Positions 46,826-56,020 of a DNA stretch of 64,000 nucleotides are shown piece by piece; positions within the stretch are counted from its first letter, which is position 1, and each line of letters begins with the position of its first letter. The stretch comes from Ktedonospora formicarum (GTDB lineage: Bacteria > Chloroflexota > Ktedonobacteria > Ktedonobacterales > Ktedonobacteraceae), in contig NZ_BNJF01000006.1 of assembly GCF_016587355.1 (NCBI RefSeq), positions 310,001 through 374,000 of the forward strand, in the 5' to 3' direction. The notes beneath the pieces are model-generated. The model had not been told where the DNA came from and searched no databases. It saw only the letters and a program-made list of their open reading frames with translations. The position numbers were made by a program, and so were the translations under genes.

Positions 46826-46978
46826 ATTGGGGATGGCCAGGGAGGCGCAAGGAGAGACGAAATTGCTTGAGGTTTCTCACTAATGTAGCGGCACATTGGA
46901 TTGGCTGAAAAGTCAGAGGCTTTTTACCAACCATTGCCATAGATTGTTACTGTTTTTCATACAGAAAGGAAAGTTTCA

Positions 46979-47194
46979 ATGAACATCGACATCGTACGTG
47001 CCTGGAAAGACGAAGAGTATCGCGCAATGCTGCAACAGCAGTTACCAACCCAACTCACGGCCAATCCCATTGGTGAGCTAGAGCTTACGGAAGACGAATT
47101 GACTTTTGTGCTGGGCGGTATGGATAACTCGACCAATGCATGCACTCTCATTTGTACTGCCCGCACTGCCACTAACATCGGCATGTGTGGTTAG
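46979..47194 (+). CDS. lanA1: Lanthipeptide precursor 1 (mersacidin/lichenicidin-like)
   Basis: 71 residues. The leader starts MNIDIVRAWKDEEYRAML and ends LTEDELTFVLGG (residues 36-47), the family pattern with double-Gly cleavage. The predicted core is the last 24 residues (MDNSTNACTLIC... NIGMCG) with three Cys and six Ser/Thr, so up to three (methyl)lanthionine rings. AAAGGAAAG precedes the start. It lies between lanT and lanA2; LanM is the likely modifying enzyme. Confidence 0.93.
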   Translation: MNIDIVRAWKDEEYRAMLQQQLPTQLTANPIGELELTEDELTFVLGGMDNSTNACTLICTARTATNIGMCG

Positions 47195-47251
47195 TTGATG
47201 AGTAACACTTGTTCGGAAATGTTTTGATGCGCCAAAAGTAAGGTAAAAAAC

Positions 47252-47461
47252 ATGAACATCGACATCGTACGCACCTGGAAGGACGAGGCGTATCGCCAGA
47301 ATCTTCAGAGAAAGGGAATGGCTTTCCCAGAAAACCCGGTAGGTGATCTGGAACTGACTGATGAAGAACTTTTATATGTCGTTGGTGGAGCGCGAAACGA
47401 GACGGATAGCTGTACAGCAGGCTGCACAGATTTGTGCTCTAATAGTTGTACTGTAGCTTAA
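47252..47461 (+). CDS. lanA2: Lanthipeptide precursor 2 (mersacidin/lichenicidin-like)
   Basis: 69 residues. The leader MNIDIVRTWKDEAYRQNL...ELTDEELLYVVGG (1-46) is a close paralogue of precursor 1. The 23-residue core (ARNETDSCTAGCTDLC then SNSCTVA) differs completely: four Cys and seven Ser/Thr, acidic, with repeated SC/TxGC-type spacing. Two leaders alike with unlike cores fit a two-component lantibiotic, although two independent products from one LanM are also possible. The start is weakly preceded by AAGGTAAAAAAC. Confidence 0.93.
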   Translation: MNIDIVRTWKDEAYRQNLQRKGMAFPENPVGDLELTDEELLYVVGGARNETDSCTAGCTDLCSNSCTVA

Positions 47462-47477
47462 CCCGCTCCTTGTGGTT

Positions 47478-47512
47478 CCTGTATCCCCAACCTTTGCTGG
47501 TAGGGATACAGG
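47478..47512 (+). promoter_or_regulatory. Hairpin between lanA2 and lanM
   Basis: Perfect 10-bp arms CCTGTATCCC (47478-47487) and GGGATACAGG (47503-47512) with a 15-base loop, 16 bases after the lanA2 stop. No T run follows directly. In lanthipeptide operons such a partial terminator or mRNA-stabilising stem commonly lets precursor transcripts outnumber enzyme transcripts; the role here is inferred. Confidence 0.7.
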
Positions 47513-47559
47513 AGCGTATCCAGTGGCTCTGGCCTCACTGCGTTTTTGGAGAGACTCAT

Positions 47560-50500
47560 ATGACGAGAGAGACTACTTCATCCAAGGTGCAGCACACGCG
47601 TTATGAGTGGAATACTGCTTCATGGTATCACGCGCTTACATTGAATGAGCGCCTTCCTGCTCGAGCCTCACTTGCCTCTGTTCCTATATCTGAGAAAGCT
47701 CGGTGGAAACTAGCACGCTGGCAGGAGCAAGTTCCTTTCCAAGCAGGAACGTTCTTTGCAGATCGATTGGCGCTTGATGGCTTAAGCGAAGAAGACTTAC
47801 TCGCTCTTCTCGCTGAGACGCCAGAATCGCTTCAGACACGTCTCTCCTCTTCGCCGCCCTGGCTTGAGGCTTTACGTAAGGCTTTTGACGAACGTGAGCC
47901 ATTTTGCGAGGCTGCCTTGCCCCTTGAGGATGTGAAGGGATCCATGGGCGATACGTTGTTCGTTGGCGTGCTTCACGCCCTTCTCCAACCTGGCCTGAAG
48001 AGGCTAGAGCAGGGCGTGGGTGAGCTGGTCCGTCGTTACCGGGTAGTGCCTTTTGATCCGACGACCATCGTGCCTCTTCTGTTCGCGCATCTCCCAAAGC
48101 TTCTCTTCCCGCAAGTGAGCCGGACCCTTGTTCTTGAACTGCATGTGGCTCGTATTGAGGGCAGGCTTGTGGGTGAAACGGCGCAGGAGCGGTTCCAGCA
48201 TTTTATCACACAGCTACGCCAGGAGGACGGTATCTGGCCCATTTTGCAAGAGTATAGTGTCCTCGCACGTCAGTTATCGATAACAATTGAGCGCTGGCTA
48301 ACCTGCGAACTGGAGTTTTTAGAGCGCCTCTGCGCCGATTGGAGCCTGATCCAATGTACTTTTGCTCCCGGTCATAATCCGGGTGTTCTCACAGGGATAG
48401 AGGCAGGCGTGGGAGATACGCATCGCGGTGGACGCAGCGTTCGTGTGCTCTCCTTTCATTCTGGCTTACGACTGGTCTATAAGCCGAAATCGCTCGCGGT
48501 CGATCAACACTTTCAGGAACTTTTGAACTGGCTGAATGAGCAAGGCTATGAGCTTGGTTTTCGCACACATAAAGTGCTTGATCGAGGAACATACGGCTGG
48601 GTCGAGTATATTGAAGCGCAAACCTGCCTTTCGAGCGATCAAGTTGAGCGCTTCTATCAGCGTCAGGGGGCCTACCTGGCACTTCTCTATGCCCTGGAGG
48701 CGACAGATTTTCATGCGGAGAATCTTATTGCAGCGGGAGAGCATCCCGTCCTTATTGATCTGGAAGCCTTGTTTCATCCACGTGTTGAAGATGATGATTC
48801 CTCGCATCCAGACTATGCAGGTTTACAGGCGATAGGGTACTCAGTCTATCGTATTGGTTTGCTACCTTATCGTCTCTGGTCTGCCAATGGGCGGGCAGGA
48901 GTGGATGTGAGTGGGCTGGGTGGGCAGGCGGGGCAGTTCTCTCCAACGCCTTTACCGGCCTGGAAAGATCTGGAAACTGATCAGATGCGGATTGTGCACG
49001 AGCATTTGCCCCTGAACACGGCACATAATCTGCCGCAGTTGCACCACCGCGATGTTATCGTACAGGATTATTGTGAAAGCGTTCTCTTCGGTTTTCGCTC
49101 TATGTACTGCTTGTTACAGAGGCAACGAGAGGCGCTCCTTCATGAACAATTGCCGCGCTTCCTCCATGATGAGATTCGTTGTGTCCTGCGTCCGACCAGA
49201 ATATATAGCTTGCTTGCCCGAGAGAGCTTTCACCCTGATGTCTTGCGAGACGCGCTTGACCGAGAGCGCCTTCTTGATCGTTTATGGATAGGCGTGGAGC
49301 AGGCTCCTGACCTCTTGCGTGTCATTGAAGCTGAAAGGGAAGATCTGCGTCAGGGCGACATTCCTTACTTTACAACCTCTCCTGGTTCACGTGATTTACT
49401 GACAAGTAGTGGAAAAATCATCCCCGCATTTTTTGCGGAACCAAGCAGTGAAACGGTACAACGTTGCCTGTGTGGAATGGATGAGCAAGATCTGGAAAAG
49501 CAATGCTGGATTATTAAGTCCTCTTTTGCAACTGCTGCACTGGGTTCAACGTCAGCGATAGGGCAACACTTACAACTGATGTCTTCAGCGATCCCCGCCT
49601 CGATGGAGCGACTCATGGCAGGCGCTCGCGCTGCTGGCGACTGGCTTTGCGAGAAAGCGCTTTTTCATAATGGATGTGCAAGCTGGTTAGGTGTGAACGC
49701 CATTCAAGAACGTGAATGGCGCCTTGTGCCGGCTGATATGAGTTTATACAGTGGAACCGCAGGGATTGTTCTCTTCCTTGCCTACCTGGGTGCCCTGACG
49801 CAGGAGCCACGTTATACCACGGTAGCCAGAGCCGGGCTTGCCACCTTTCAACTCCAGGTAAAGCGGCAGATGCAGGCGTTCACACAAAAAGGGATAGGGG
49901 TCTTCGAGGGCCTGGGTGTGCCAGTCTATCTCTATGCGCATGTAGGAAAGATATGGAATGATGAGACATTCTTCCGTGAGGCAGAAGAGATAGTGGCTGC
50001 TTTATCGCCCTATATCGCACAAGATCAGACATTTGATATCATTGGGGGAGCCGCGGGCTATATTCTCGCTCTCCTGAGTCTGTATGCAGTTGCGCCATCT
50101 GCACAGTTGCTCTCAATGGCCCGACAATGTGGTGAACACTTAGGAACACATGCACAAATGATGCCGGGAGGAAAGGGATGGAGTACAAAGACCATGCCGC
50201 AGCCGCTCACCGGTTTCGCGCATGGAGCGGCAGGTATCGCTTATAGCCTGTTCGCACTCTCAACCGCTACTAGAGAAGCGCGTTTTTGTGACCTGGCTAG
50301 AGAGGCTATGGAGTATGAGCGTCATCTGTTCTCAGAGGAGAAGCAGAATTGGCCAGATTTGCGTCAATGGAATACAGTCGATACAACCGATAGCACAGAC
50401 GATAATGCAAGTTCAGCGGATATCTTTATGACCGCCTGGTGTCATGGGGCGGCAGGTATTGGCCTGGCGCGTTTGCATTCGCTGCGACATTTCCAGGATA

Positions 50501-50841
50501 CCCAAATGTACCAAGAGATAGAAAGTGCAGTAGAGACAACTATACGTTCTGGTTTCGGTTTGAGTCACTCTCTTTGTCATGGTGATCTAGGTAACCTGGA
50601 GGTTTTGCTGATGGGAGCAACCTTGCTGCATAAACCCTCTTATCAGCATCATTTGGAACACTTTACAGCGATGCTCCTTGAGAGTATAGAGCGCCAGGGT
50701 TGGATGAGTGGGACCCCATTAGCGGTCGAAACGCCGGGATTCATGATTGGTATAGCTGGCATAGGCTATGAACTGTTGCGCCTGGCTCAGCCTGAGCGGG
50801 TCCCCTCGGTTCTTCTGTTGATGCCGCCTCAAAATTCCTGA
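47560..50841 (+). CDS. lanM: LanM: class II lanthipeptide synthetase
   Basis: 1093 residues. The N-terminal dehydratase domain has kinase-like segments (GLRLVYKPKSLAVDQHF, ATDFHAENLIAAGEHPVLID with catalytic residues, LIDLEALFHPR). The C-terminal LanC-like cyclase has GTAGIVLFLAYLG, GFAHGAAGIAYSLFAL and the zinc ligands Cys in AWCHGAAGIGLARL (about residue 961) and Cys-His in SLCHGDLGNLEVLL (about residue 1005). It phosphorylates and eliminates Ser/Thr, then forms thioether rings on LanA1/LanA2. ATG 47560 follows GGAGAG; an earlier in-frame start is less likely. The last codons and stop lie in a 51-bp dispersed repeat. Confidence 0.96.
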   Translation: MTRETTSSKVQHTRYEWNTASWYHALTLNERLPARASLASVPISEKARWKLARWQEQVPFQAGTFFADRLALDGLSEEDLLALLAETPESLQTRLSSSPPWLEALRKAFDEREPFCEAALPLEDVKGSMGDTLFVGVLHALLQPGLKRLEQGVGELVRRYRVVPFDPTTIVPLLFAHLPKLLFPQVSRTLVLELHVARIEGRLVGETAQERFQHFITQLRQEDGIWPILQEYSVLARQLSITIERWLTCELEFLERLCADWSLIQCTFAPGHNPGVLTGIEAGVGDTHRGGRSVRVLSFHSGLRLVYKPKSLAVDQHFQELLNWLNEQGYELGFRTHKVLDRGTYGWVEYIEAQTCLSSDQVERFYQRQGAYLALLYALEATDFHAENLIAAGEHPVLIDLEALFHPRVEDDDSSHPDYAGLQAIGYSVYRIGLLPYRLWSANGRAGVDVSGLGGQAGQFSPTPLPAWKDLETDQMRIVHEHLPLNTAHNLPQLHHRDVIVQDYCESVLFGFRSMYCLLQRQREALLHEQLPRFLHDEIRCVLRPTRIYSLLARESFHPDVLRDALDRERLLDRLWIGVEQAPDLLRVIEAEREDLRQGDIPYFTTSPGSRDLLTSSGKIIPAFFAEPSSETVQRCLCGMDEQDLEKQCWIIKSSFATAALGSTSAIGQHLQLMSSAIPASMERLMAGARAAGDWLCEKALFHNGCASWLGVNAIQEREWRLVPADMSLYSGTAGIVLFLAYLGALTQEPRYTTVARAGLATFQLQVKRQMQAFTQKGIGVFEGLGVPVYLYAHVGKIWNDETFFREAEEIVAALSPYIAQDQTFDIIGGAAGYILALLSLYAVAPSAQLLSMARQCGEHLGTHAQMMPGGKGWSTKTMPQPLTGFAHGAAGIAYSLFALSTATREARFCDLAREAMEYERHLFSEEKQNWPDLRQWNTVDTTDSTDDNASSADIFMTAWCHGAAGIGLARLHSLRHFQDTQMYQEIESAVETTIRSGFGLSHSLCHGDLGNLEVLLMGATLLHKPSYQHHLEHFTAMLLESIERQGWMSGTPLAVETPGFMIGIAGIGYELLRLAQPERVPSVLLLMPPQNS

Positions 50842-50884
50842 TCGCATCTGTTTTGTGCACACAAGAGATCGAGATCAAATAGTG
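50834..50884 (+). repeat. 51-bp dispersed repeat, copy B, covering the lanM stop
   Basis: Matches 23081-23131 at 49 of 51 positions, same orientation. It supplies the lanM TGA (50839-50841). The lanM C-terminus (MPPQNS) may therefore have been altered by whatever placed this sequence. Confidence 0.9.
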
Positions 50885-50893
50885 GCAGAGGCA

Positions 50894-53518
50894 TTATTCG
50901 ATCTCGGTCTCTTGAGCTGGTAGTGTCTTGAGCCACTCAGCAACTTTCGTCCGTGTGCGATTGCCGATAACGTCAAGAATAGCAAGGCTCTCCTGACCCA
51001 GTCTACGAGCGTCAGAGACATTTCCCTGACGCAAGGCCACGCGTCCCAGGCCAAAGAGCGCCTCGGCCTTATAGTCCTGCAAGCCGACCGATGCGAGTTC
51101 ATAGACCTCCCCAAATGCAATCTCCGCAATGTTGATATCCAGGCTCGGACAGCGAAGATGCAGCTCGCCCCAATAATTGAGTACCCCGCAGAGCAGCCAG
51201 ATATTCTTTGTCTGACGCGTCAGATCCAGCGCTTCCTCAAGAGAGCGATAGGCCTGGCTATACTCTTCCTGTTCCAGAAACACGGCCCCTAAATTCCCCA
51301 GATCAGCGCAGGCAAACTCTCGATTTTCCATCTGGCGTGAGTTTGCCAGAGCTTCTCGTAAATAGGCTTCCGCCTGCGCATAGTGCCCCAGTTCCATAGC
51401 TGTCGCACCTAAATTGCCTAACAAGATCGAGAGTGCATGCCGATATCCAATCGTACGTGCAAGCACAAGCGCCTCTTGCCAGGAGACTTCTGCCTGCGCG
51501 TAGTCTCCCTGAAAGCTTGCATTCTGCCCCATACACGTCAACAATTCAATCAGCAACACAACATCCTGCCCCTGACGAACCAGGTCCAGGCTCTCTTTGA
51601 AGTAAGTTTCGGCCAACGCATATTGGCCCTGCTCATTTGCCCCGGCCCCTAATGATTTTAATACTGCACCAAGTCGTTGCGTATCACCATGCTGACGCGC
51701 AAGTGCAACTCCTTGCTGCAAATACGCATCGGCAGACTGGTACTGACATTGAAAGAGTGCCGTGCGCCCCAGGAGTATTTGCATGTCACAGGTGAGCTCC
51801 CAATCCTCATCTCCCTGCATCAATACCAGCCCCTGTTGCAGCTGCTGAGAGGCCTGATCATACTTCCCTTGCTTCAAGGCGACATTTCCCAGGTGTAGGA
51901 GGATACGGAGAAGCGTCGACGTCTCCTGTTCACGTTCGGCAAACTCTCTGGCTTTTTCCAGGTGCGTCATGGCAAGCGCGTACAATCCGCGTTCAACCCA
52001 GAAGCGCATACTCGCATGTGTCAGCTGTATAAAGTCCGCGTGCAAGCCCAACGTGGTCGCAGCCTCCAGAGCCGCCAGGACGTTGTTGCTTTCTACTTCC
52101 ATACGTTCATAGTCGGTCTCCTGGGCAGTCACCAACTGAAGAAAGTAGGCAACCAGGCGAGCGTATGGAATCTGTGACCGCTGATGGACACGCGCGTAAT
52201 CCGCTATGACCTGGTGCAATGTATAGCGCCCAATGCCGACACTCTCTATCAACCCCATATCGCTCAAGATATCGAGCGTGCTGGTTGACGTGCGACTCAC
52301 CTCAAGCGCAGCCTCCTCTGAAAAGGTATCGGGTTTCGCCGGAAAGACCGCGAGCGCGCGCAGAGTCTCTTGCGCCTCGGCAGGCAAAAGATGATCGCTC
52401 ACCGCGAGAATGGACTGCAAGGTAATGGGCTCATTGTGCGATACGGATGGAGAACGTTCGTAGAGCGCCTGGGGAGCACTTAAGCGCAGCCGCTCCTCGG
52501 CTGTGTGCAAACGCGCCAGCGCGGTAAAGAGGCGGCGTGGCTGACCACTATGCATCTCTACCTGCAAATATTTCCCCACCAGTGTCAGAGCAAGTGGTAA
52601 TCCACCCACTGAACGTATAAGCTTGTGGGCAGCCTGCGGTTCACAGGCGACCAGGCTCGGAACCAGGCGCTCCAACAAAGACAGGCTCACCGACTCCGGC
52701 AACTCTGGCACGGCTACCGCACCCGTTCCTGCGACCTGAAGTGCGACCGTTGAGAAGCGCGTGGTCACGACATATGCACAATGTGCTCCAGCGATTTTGA
52801 AGACCAACGCGTCTTCGCTTCGCCAAACATCGTCAAGCACAATCAGCAGACGACGACTCCCAATCGCCAGATGTAATGCCTGTGACCATGCTTCAATACT
52901 TGTGAACCTTGCAGCCTCGGCATCCGAAATACCCAGAAGACGGCCCCAGCGACTAAAGACAGCAAGAGGGTTGGGCTGTGTCCCCACGTTTGCCCACAGA
53001 AAGCCATCGCGAAAATGATCGAGAATCCTGCTTTGCGTGAAGAGGGCCGCCGCCAACGTCGTTTTCCCGACACCAGGAAGTCCATAGAGGGCACACATTC
53101 GCTGTGCGGGTTCCAAACAGAGCTGTGCTGTCAGCGAAGCAAGCATGTCCTCCCGACCCAGGGGCTCACCTGTAGCAGGCAATACGAAGGAATACAGCAT
53201 ATCTTCCGTTCGGGCGGGGTGAAGCGTTCCAGACTCGACGGCCCCTTCGAGCCCCTCTCCAACAGGTTTCTCTTGCAGGAATCCCAATTCATAGGCGTTT
53301 TTTTCGAAAAGTTCGCAGAGTTTCTGCCGGTAGTAAGGACTTGGCGAAGCGGTGCCGCGCTCCCAACGACTCAGGTAATAGTAGTCAGCGCCAATCTGGT
53401 TCGCGACATATTGTTGGGACCAACCACGCATCTGGCGTGCCTCCTTTAATTGGTGATTGGGCATTGCTTTCTCAGCACGCTTCTTCGTGGATGTGACCCT
53501 CGTTTTCGCATCTGCCAT
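50894..53518 (-). CDS. XRE / NB-ARC / TPR regulator
   Basis: 874 residues. An N-terminal XRE helix-turn-helix (LKEARQMRGWSQQYVANQIG, 24-43) is followed by an NB-ARC ATPase with P-loop YGLPGVGKTT (145-154), Walker B RRLLIVLDDVW and GLxL motif VGGLPLALTLVGKYL. About ten TPR-like repeats fill the C-terminal half (YDQASQQLQQGLVLMQ, YAQAEAYLREALANSRQ). This is a STAND-type signal-responsive transcription factor common in Chloroflexota and actinobacteria. It converges on lanM and could control the cluster; no target site was identified. Confidence 0.92.
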   Translation of the reverse strand: MADAKTRVTSTKKRAEKAMPNHQLKEARQMRGWSQQYVANQIGADYYYLSRWERGTASPSPYYRQKLCELFEKNAYELGFLQEKPVGEGLEGAVESGTLHPARTEDMLYSFVLPATGEPLGREDMLASLTAQLCLEPAQRMCALYGLPGVGKTTLAAALFTQSRILDHFRDGFLWANVGTQPNPLAVFSRWGRLLGISDAEAARFTSIEAWSQALHLAIGSRRLLIVLDDVWRSEDALVFKIAGAHCAYVVTTRFSTVALQVAGTGAVAVPELPESVSLSLLERLVPSLVACEPQAAHKLIRSVGGLPLALTLVGKYLQVEMHSGQPRRLFTALARLHTAEERLRLSAPQALYERSPSVSHNEPITLQSILAVSDHLLPAEAQETLRALAVFPAKPDTFSEEAALEVSRTSTSTLDILSDMGLIESVGIGRYTLHQVIADYARVHQRSQIPYARLVAYFLQLVTAQETDYERMEVESNNVLAALEAATTLGLHADFIQLTHASMRFWVERGLYALAMTHLEKAREFAEREQETSTLLRILLHLGNVALKQGKYDQASQQLQQGLVLMQGDEDWELTCDMQILLGRTALFQCQYQSADAYLQQGVALARQHGDTQRLGAVLKSLGAGANEQGQYALAETYFKESLDLVRQGQDVVLLIELLTCMGQNASFQGDYAQAEVSWQEALVLARTIGYRHALSILLGNLGATAMELGHYAQAEAYLREALANSRQMENREFACADLGNLGAVFLEQEEYSQAYRSLEEALDLTRQTKNIWLLCGVLNYWGELHLRCPSLDINIAEIAFGEVYELASVGLQDYKAEALFGLGRVALRQGNVSDARRLGQESLAILDVIGNRTRTKVAEWLKTLPAQETEIE

Positions 53519-53727
53519 GTGCGGTGTCCTTCCTCTTTGGGCATCTTTACGCCAACCGGTCTTTGCTACACTCTTGCCTTATAAACGCCACATAGTTGCT
53601 ATACTTGTTGAGCAAATTTCTCTGCCATACTTCCTCTTGTGAAGAGTTTCTCGCACGCTGCCATTCATCATACGTGATCATTCGCAAGCAACCAAAACGA
53701 CAGACAGACATTGAAAGGATAGGGGTC

Positions 53728-54945
53728 ATGATTCAAACATCTGGGCGTGTATGTGCCACCTGTGGAACCGCTCTGGCTCCAAACGCCACCTTCTGCTCTC
53801 GCTGTGGTCAGCCATATCATCCGACACCAGAGCCCCACAACGGCTCTGGTGTCGCGCCACAAGCCTATGCAGGATACAACACTGTCCCATCGACGAATAC
53901 CCCTGGAATAGTACGCAAGCGCTCTCGAACGGGCCTCATTATCACGATCCTTCTCCTGCTGGCAATCATCGGAGGGAGTCTCTTTGTGTTCGTTCTCCCG
54001 CGTCTTCAGCAGAGCAATAGCACAACATCGAAGAGCAATGCGCCTGCGGTTCCCCACCTTCCAGACATCAAAGCGTATACCTATAGCGGGCATACCTCAG
54101 TCGTCTGGCAGGTTGCCTGGTCTCCTAACGGGAAGCTCATTGCCTCTTCTGGTGGCCTCAATGATGAGAGTGTGCAAATCTGGAACGCGGAAACAGGGAA
54201 GAAACAGGCACGTTTTCAGGACTCTGCGATCGTGAACGCCGTGGCCTGGTCGCCTGACAGTAAGTATGTCGCCAGTGGAGGGAGCAGTGACACTGTTGAC
54301 GTGCTCAACGCGACCAGTGGAGAGAGGGTCATGTCGTATAAAGGCCATAAAGATGCGATCCTCTCCATTGCCTGGTCTCCTGATGGAAACTCCATCGCCT
54401 CTGCAGGCTATGATAAAACGGTCCAGATCTGGAACGCGCTCACAGGTGACCCCATTCGCACCTACCAGGGACACACCAACTATGTCACCAGTATTGCCTG
54501 GTCGCCCGATGGGAAGCGTCTTGCCTCCGCCAGTTATGATGGCACCGTTCAGATCTGGAATGCCTCGAACGGGAGTCTCGCACAGACCTATAAAGGACAC
54601 AGTGGTCGTGTCTACGCACTCGCCTGGTCTCCCGATGGCAAGCAGATCGCCTCAGGCGGCGATGACCAGATAGTTCGCATCTGGAACGCGCTCACAGGTC
54701 AAACAAGCACCGTTTTTAGTCAGCAGAAAGGGAGCATCAGCAGTATTGCCTGGTCTCCTGACGGCAAGCGCATTGCCTCTGCCAGTTATGACAAAACGGT
54801 CCAGGTCTGGGACCCAAACAAGAGCCATGTCTACGCCTACACGGCCCATACTGATTATGTGTACGCGGTCACCTGGTCTCCTGATAGCCAATATATCGCC
54901 TCTGCCAGCGCTGACCACACAGTCCACGTCTGGAAACCCGAATAA
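53728..54945 (+). CDS. Zinc-ribbon, membrane-anchored WD40 protein
   Basis: 405 residues. An N-terminal zinc ribbon (VCATCGTALAPNATFCSRCG, two CxxC pairs) is followed by a Pro-rich linker, one membrane helix (TGLIITILLLLAIIGGSLFV, about 67-88) and a seven-blade WD40 propeller (AWSPDGKRLASASYDG and similar) predicted outside the membrane. ATG 53728 is preferred over the open frame from 53596, with GAAAGGATAGGGG upstream. Function unknown, likely a surface sensor or scaffold. Confidence 0.88.
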   Translation: MIQTSGRVCATCGTALAPNATFCSRCGQPYHPTPEPHNGSGVAPQAYAGYNTVPSTNTPGIVRKRSRTGLIITILLLLAIIGGSLFVFVLPRLQQSNSTTSKSNAPAVPHLPDIKAYTYSGHTSVVWQVAWSPNGKLIASSGGLNDESVQIWNAETGKKQARFQDSAIVNAVAWSPDSKYVASGGSSDTVDVLNATSGERVMSYKGHKDAILSIAWSPDGNSIASAGYDKTVQIWNALTGDPIRTYQGHTNYVTSIAWSPDGKRLASASYDGTVQIWNASNGSLAQTYKGHSGRVYALAWSPDGKQIASGGDDQIVRIWNALTGQTSTVFSQQKGSISSIAWSPDGKRIASASYDKTVQVWDPNKSHVYAYTAHTDYVYAVTWSPDSQYIASASADHTVHVWKPE

Positions 54946-55162
54946 GCTTCATTCTTCGAAGCAGGTATTGTACAGAGATGACTGCCTCCAGACCCGGAAG
55001 GACCTGGAGGCGGCAACGGAAAGATCTGGAGGCAGCGACGGTGTGTGCTCATCCCCCCCCCACCATTGAGCTTGTACACTGTCAGCGTTTTTTCACCGAG
55101 AAAAGCCCGCTCTTTGTCAATCTGGTCTCAGAGGAAAATTATGAACATAAAGGAGACACAAA

Positions 55163-55735
55163 ATGGTTCGAACTGATTCCTCAGCATTGGTCCCACAAAA
55201 AGTGTATCGGCAGAACAGGATATGGCTGGTTATGCACCTGTTTGTGCTTGCCCTTGGTCTTGGCTTGGGCATACTCTTCCTTGTGCTCTCTTTGCGTATG
55301 GCTTCTATCGATAGAGCGTCACGCGCAGTGCTGCTTGTTGGGGCAGCTATTCTGGCCTCTCTTGGGATTCTCGTCTTTCTTGGTTTTCGGCGCGTGTGTC
55401 TGGTAACCTCTTCGCAGGGGGTGATCCTGTATGGCCTTGGGTATAAGGTCTACACACCCTGGGACAATATCAAAGAACTAAGCACAGATTGGTATGGCGG
55501 AAACAGCGCGTACGCTACACGTTTTTATCAGCCAAGACATTTGGTCGAAGGCTTCCTTTTGTATCGGCCTGCTGTTTTCGGACTTTCTGTTGAGGAGGGG
55601 ATGAAGCGACACGTTCCTGTTATTCAGGGAATGGTCTTGCTGGCTGTCCAGATGAGCCGCTATACCCATATGCTTCCGCTGGCGGGTTTTTTGAATGAGC
55701 AAACGCGCCAGGAATTGATTGAGGATGCCCAATAG
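55163..55735 (+). CDS. Two-helix membrane protein, bacterial PH-like
   Basis: 190 residues. Two membrane helices (LFVLALGLGLGILFLVLSL and VLLVGAAILASLGILVFLGF) are followed by a soluble region (VTSSQGVILYGLGYKVYTPW, DNIKELS) in the style of bacterial PH-domain membrane proteins. AAAGGAGAC precedes ATG 55163. No named family is claimed. Confidence 0.6.
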   Translation: MVRTDSSALVPQKVYRQNRIWLVMHLFVLALGLGLGILFLVLSLRMASIDRASRAVLLVGAAILASLGILVFLGFRRVCLVTSSQGVILYGLGYKVYTPWDNIKELSTDWYGGNSAYATRFYQPRHLVEGFLLYRPAVFGLSVEEGMKRHVPVIQGMVLLAVQMSRYTHMLPLAGFLNEQTRQELIEDAQ

Positions 55736-55787
55736 TACGCACCTCAAACGTTTCAGGTCGCAAAGACCTTGTCAAAATGACCATAAC

Positions 55788-55905
55788 TTCGCCACTCTTG
55801 ACGTATAACCGTACCTTTTTTAGGTGAACTCAGAAAATGATCGATTTCTCGGAAAAATTTTGTTTGAGTACCATTTTTAGGCAAATAATACGTCAAAGTG
55901 GCGAA
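55788..55905. repeat. Inverted repeat with internal direct repeats
   Basis: TTCGCCACTCTTGACGTAT (55788-55806) is inverted at 55888-55905 with one indel. Inside it GTACCTTTTTTAGG and GTACCATTTTTAGG are direct repeats, and GATTTCTCGGA occurs inside and again near 56001. It may be a small non-autonomous element or a structured regulatory region. Confidence 0.6.
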
Positions 55906-55942
55906 ATTTGGATCTTCTACCCCAATATAGTTCAGACCAAAG

Positions 55943-55976
55943 CGCCCATAAAAATTTCCGCCAATGGGCGTTTTTT
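55943..55976 (+). terminator. Rho-independent terminator
   Basis: CGCCCAT (55943-55949) pairs with ATGGGCG (55964-55970), followed by TTTTTT (55971-55976). It probably ends transcription from upstream, just before the lipoprotein gene. Confidence 0.7.
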
Positions 55977-56020
55977 ATCGAATCCACAACAACAATAGCT
56001 GATTTCTCGGAGAAAGATGT

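Noticed and set aside
46826..46978. Promoter for lanA1 (TTGCCA ... TCATAC)
   Set aside because: The -10 is a poor match and the spacing was chosen after the fact; not reported as a feature.
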